From Planctomycetota bacterium (GTDB lineage Bacteria > Planctomycetota > UBA8742 > SKZP01 > JAIOTL01), in assembly GCA_021106775.1 (NCBI GenBank), contig JAIOTL010000131.1, positions 1 to 8,813 on the forward strand: a stretch of 8,813 bases of DNA, read 5' to 3'. Below the pieces are notes generated by a model. That model was not told the DNA's origin and made no database searches. It saw only the letters and a program-made list of their open reading frames with translations. Below are positions 7,099-8,813 of the stretch, in pieces. Position 1 is the first letter of the stretch. Each line of letters opens with the position of its first letter. The translations under genes were made by a program, and so were the position numbers.

Positions 7099-8802
7099 CT
7101 ATTCAACGCTCCAACCAAGTGCTTTGAATTCATCAATCCAACCCAAAACAACATCGGCAACCAGCTCAATTGTTTCATCATCAACGGCTTCACCGTCATC
7201 TGACAATTTCGAAATCCTGAAACCATAGGTTTTCTTGTCAACTCCCGAAGTTTTATCGAAAATTCTCATTAGAGCCTTGTTTGCTTCAAGAGCTGCATCC
7301 GCTGAAAGTTTAGACTTAAAGCCGTCCTTAGCACCTTCAATGATAATGTTGATAAGCTCAGCAACAACGTCACGATTTTTGTCCTCTGGGTTGAATTCCC
7401 TACTTGCTTGAAGTTCACCATTCTTAATCGCCGAAATTTTCATGCTGTAATCACCACTAATATTGACATTCTTAATTAATTCCGGAACTTTTACATAAGA
7501 TGCATCGGGTCCAACATAATCACCTTCTTCAAATTTTTTCGTTTTAACTTCATCTCGGTGATGCCATTCCTCACGTGTTACCGGAACATATTCTGGGTCA
7601 AGAGCCTCTTTTTTCTTGAAAGCAACCCATTGTTCTGGAGTGAAATAATAAACATACAGAACCCACAAACCTCTTTCTTCATCTGGAATAGCAAAATTAT
7701 TGGTTTTAAAACCCATCACATCTTCAGGCAATCCACCTATATTGACAACTTCCCATTTTTGTGTTTGAGTAACAAATTTCAGTTTAATAATCCATTGGCA
7801 TTCTGAGCCGATTTCACCTTTGGGCGTGAGTTTCCATATGCCGTAGCCGACATTATGATCTAATCCTGAACGTTTATTGTAATAATTGACATCGCCCAAA
7901 TCAATTGAAACATTGAAGTAGCCGATTGCTTTCTTTAATTCACTCATGTTGAAATATTCTTGGACTTTGTCAATTGGTTTTTGAGCGTTAGCAGCAACTT
8001 TTACCCAATCGATATAACTCTGGAATTCAATATCGTTACCGGTTTGGATTGCATTCATAAAACCGTCAACAACTACTTTTACGGTTTTGTCGTTAAACAA
8101 ATGTCGATATGCTTTGTATGGGTCTTCAATGACTTCCTCGACTTTTTCTCCGGTTCCAGTATTTTCACCGCCCATTAAAGCAAGCGCAATTATAACAATC
8201 ACGACGAGAACACCTGATACTATCCCCACAATCAGCATTGTATTGTCTTTTTTGGGTTGAAATTCTTCGAAATCCTCTTCTTCGTCGTAATAATCTTCCC
8301 TGGGTGCTTGTTTACTTCTTTGCGCACCTCTGGCAGCAGGTCTTCCACCGGTATTTGCCATTCTACCTTTAGGTGCAGGTCCGCGAGCTCCAGCTTTTCT
8401 AGGTGCAGCTCTACCTGCGGGTTGTGCTTCTTGCCTGGCAGCAGGGCGTTTCTTCGGATGTCCACCACCTTGTGCTCCACCACCTCTTTGTGCAGGACGT
8501 GCGCCTGCTTTTCTGGGTGCGCCAGTCTGTCTATGTTGAGGTTCCTGTCTTCTCGCGCCTTGGCCAGCAGGTCTTCTCTTTTTTGCGCGTACTCCATGTG
8601 CTCGAAGCTTAGCGTCTGCAGCCTCAGCAACCGCTTGCCCCGTATCATACTGGGATGCAGCAGGTTCATCTGAAAGTTCAATGCCCAGTGTCGGTACAGT
8701 TACCAAAGTTCCACAGTTTGTACATGCAAACTGAACACCGGGTTGATAACCTGTTGCGTCGTATTGTGCGCCACAACTTTCACAGGTTACTATGTTTGAC
8801 AT
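7099..8802 (-). CDS. Zinc-ribbon, basic-linker, single-pass membrane protein of unknown function
   Basis: I do not recognise the whole protein (567 residues). Residues 5-37 form a four-cysteine zinc ribbon (C7, C10, C27, C30; CESCG...CTNCG), like MJ0042-type or other small zinc ribbons. Residues 66-165 are a low-complexity linker rich in Arg, Lys, Ala, Gly and Pro, in which APRKAGAR occurs twice (95-102 and 133-140). An acidic patch follows (about 169-180, DYYDEEEDFEE), then one membrane helix (about 188-210, IVGIVSGVLVVIVIIALAL). The remaining ~355 residues should lie outside the cytoplasm by the positive-inside rule. Their first part (DGFMNAIQTGNDIEFQSYID ... WIIKLKF, KWEVVNI) faintly recalls NTF2-like lipoprotein or membrane domains, which is a weak inference. 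Such layouts are familiar from planctomycete-like genomes. GAGGAGG four bases before the ATG supports the start. The DNA for the linker is visibly more GC-rich than its surroundings, consistent with Ala/Arg/Gly/Pro codons rather than transfer. The promoter is outside the window. Confidence 0.72.
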   Translation of the reverse strand: MSNIVTCESCGAQYDATGYQPGVQFACTNCGTLVTVPTLGIELSDEPAASQYDTGQAVAEAADAKLRAHGVRAKKRRPAGQGARRQEPQHRQTGAPRKAGARPAQRGGGAQGGGHPKKRPAARQEAQPAGRAAPRKAGARGPAPKGRMANTGGRPAARGAQRSKQAPREDYYDEEEDFEEFQPKKDNTMLIVGIVSGVLVVIVIIALALMGGENTGTGEKVEEVIEDPYKAYRHLFNDKTVKVVVDGFMNAIQTGNDIEFQSYIDWVKVAANAQKPIDKVQEYFNMSELKKAIGYFNVSIDLGDVNYYNKRSGLDHNVGYGIWKLTPKGEIGSECQWIIKLKFVTQTQKWEVVNIGGLPEDVMGFKTNNFAIPDEERGLWVLYVYYFTPEQWVAFKKKEALDPEYVPVTREEWHHRDEVKTKKFEEGDYVGPDASYVKVPELIKNVNISGDYSMKISAIKNGELQASREFNPEDKNRDVVAELINIIIEGAKDGFKSKLSADAALEANKALMRIFDKTSGVDKKTYGFRISKLSDDGEAVDDETIELVADVVLGWIDEFKALGWSVE

Positions 8803-8806
8803 TGTT

Positions 8807-8813
8807 CCTCCTC
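8807..8813 (-). promoter_or_regulatory. Ribosome binding site of the zinc-ribbon membrane protein gene
   Basis: On the minus strand GAGGAGG lies four bases upstream of the ATG at 8802. It is a strong Shine-Dalgarno sequence at the window edge and fixes the N-terminus just ahead of the zinc ribbon. Confidence 0.7.

Noticed and set aside
8280..8640. Locally higher GC as a sign of recent horizontal transfer
   Set aside because: The rise coincides exactly with the Ala/Arg/Gly/Pro-rich linker, whose codons are GC-rich, and the rest of the same gene has normal composition.
8257..8673. 138-codon Ser/Cys-rich plus-strand frame
   Set aside because: It is the antisense shadow of the Arg/Ala/Gly-rich linker, where stop codons are rare on the opposite strand.
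8232..8681. 149-codon minus-strand frame inside the zinc-ribbon gene
   Set aside because: It overlaps the low-complexity linker in another frame. The main frame has the zinc ribbon, membrane helix and strong ribosome binding site, so neither a separate gene nor a frameshift is supported.

Overview
The window is AT-rich bacterial chromosome with housekeeping-type genes. No phage, CRISPR array, transposase, rRNA or tRNA could be recognised. The organism is probably diderm, because it carries a large membrane-anchored PpiD/SurA-like periplasmic chaperone. It appears to decode UGA as selenocysteine, because it has a full-length SelB. The zinc-ribbon / basic linker / membrane-helix protein and the unusually large PpiD-like protein suggest an uncultured planctomycete-like, PVC-related or other candidate-phylum bacterium. 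That placement is an inference with low confidence.

Layout, left to right. Positions 1-497 (minus) hold the N-terminal 165 codons of nusA, which runs off the left edge. Positions 498-796 contain no gene but are structured: a 123-bp MITE-like inverted-repeat element (541-663) just upstream of nusA, a possible nusA promoter across the element's edge, and a rho-independent terminator (688-710) for the next gene. Positions 797-1498 (minus) encode an AlkD-type HEAT-repeat DNA alkylation repair protein. Fifteen bases upstream of its start ends a 1124-residue PpiD/SurA-like protein (1514-4888, minus; GTG start with a strong ribosome binding site). These two probably form one transcription unit. Positions 4889-5086 are a divergent promoter region with a candidate promoter on each strand and a dyad overlapping the minus-strand -35. 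Positions 5087-7033 (plus) encode SelB. A bidirectional terminator (7048-7071) separates it from a convergent gene (7099-8802, minus) for an unrecognised protein with an N-terminal four-cysteine zinc ribbon, a basic low-complexity linker, one membrane helix and an outward-facing domain.

The genes serve different processes: transcription elongation and antitermination (NusA), base repair (AlkD), envelope protein folding (PpiD-like), selenocysteine incorporation (SelB) and an unknown membrane function. No multi-gene defence or metabolic system is visible. The points most worth a second look are the MITE-like element in the presumed nusA leader, the absence of rimP directly upstream of nusA, the PpiD-like protein in which only the end of a parvulin domain can be seen, and the zinc-ribbon membrane protein.
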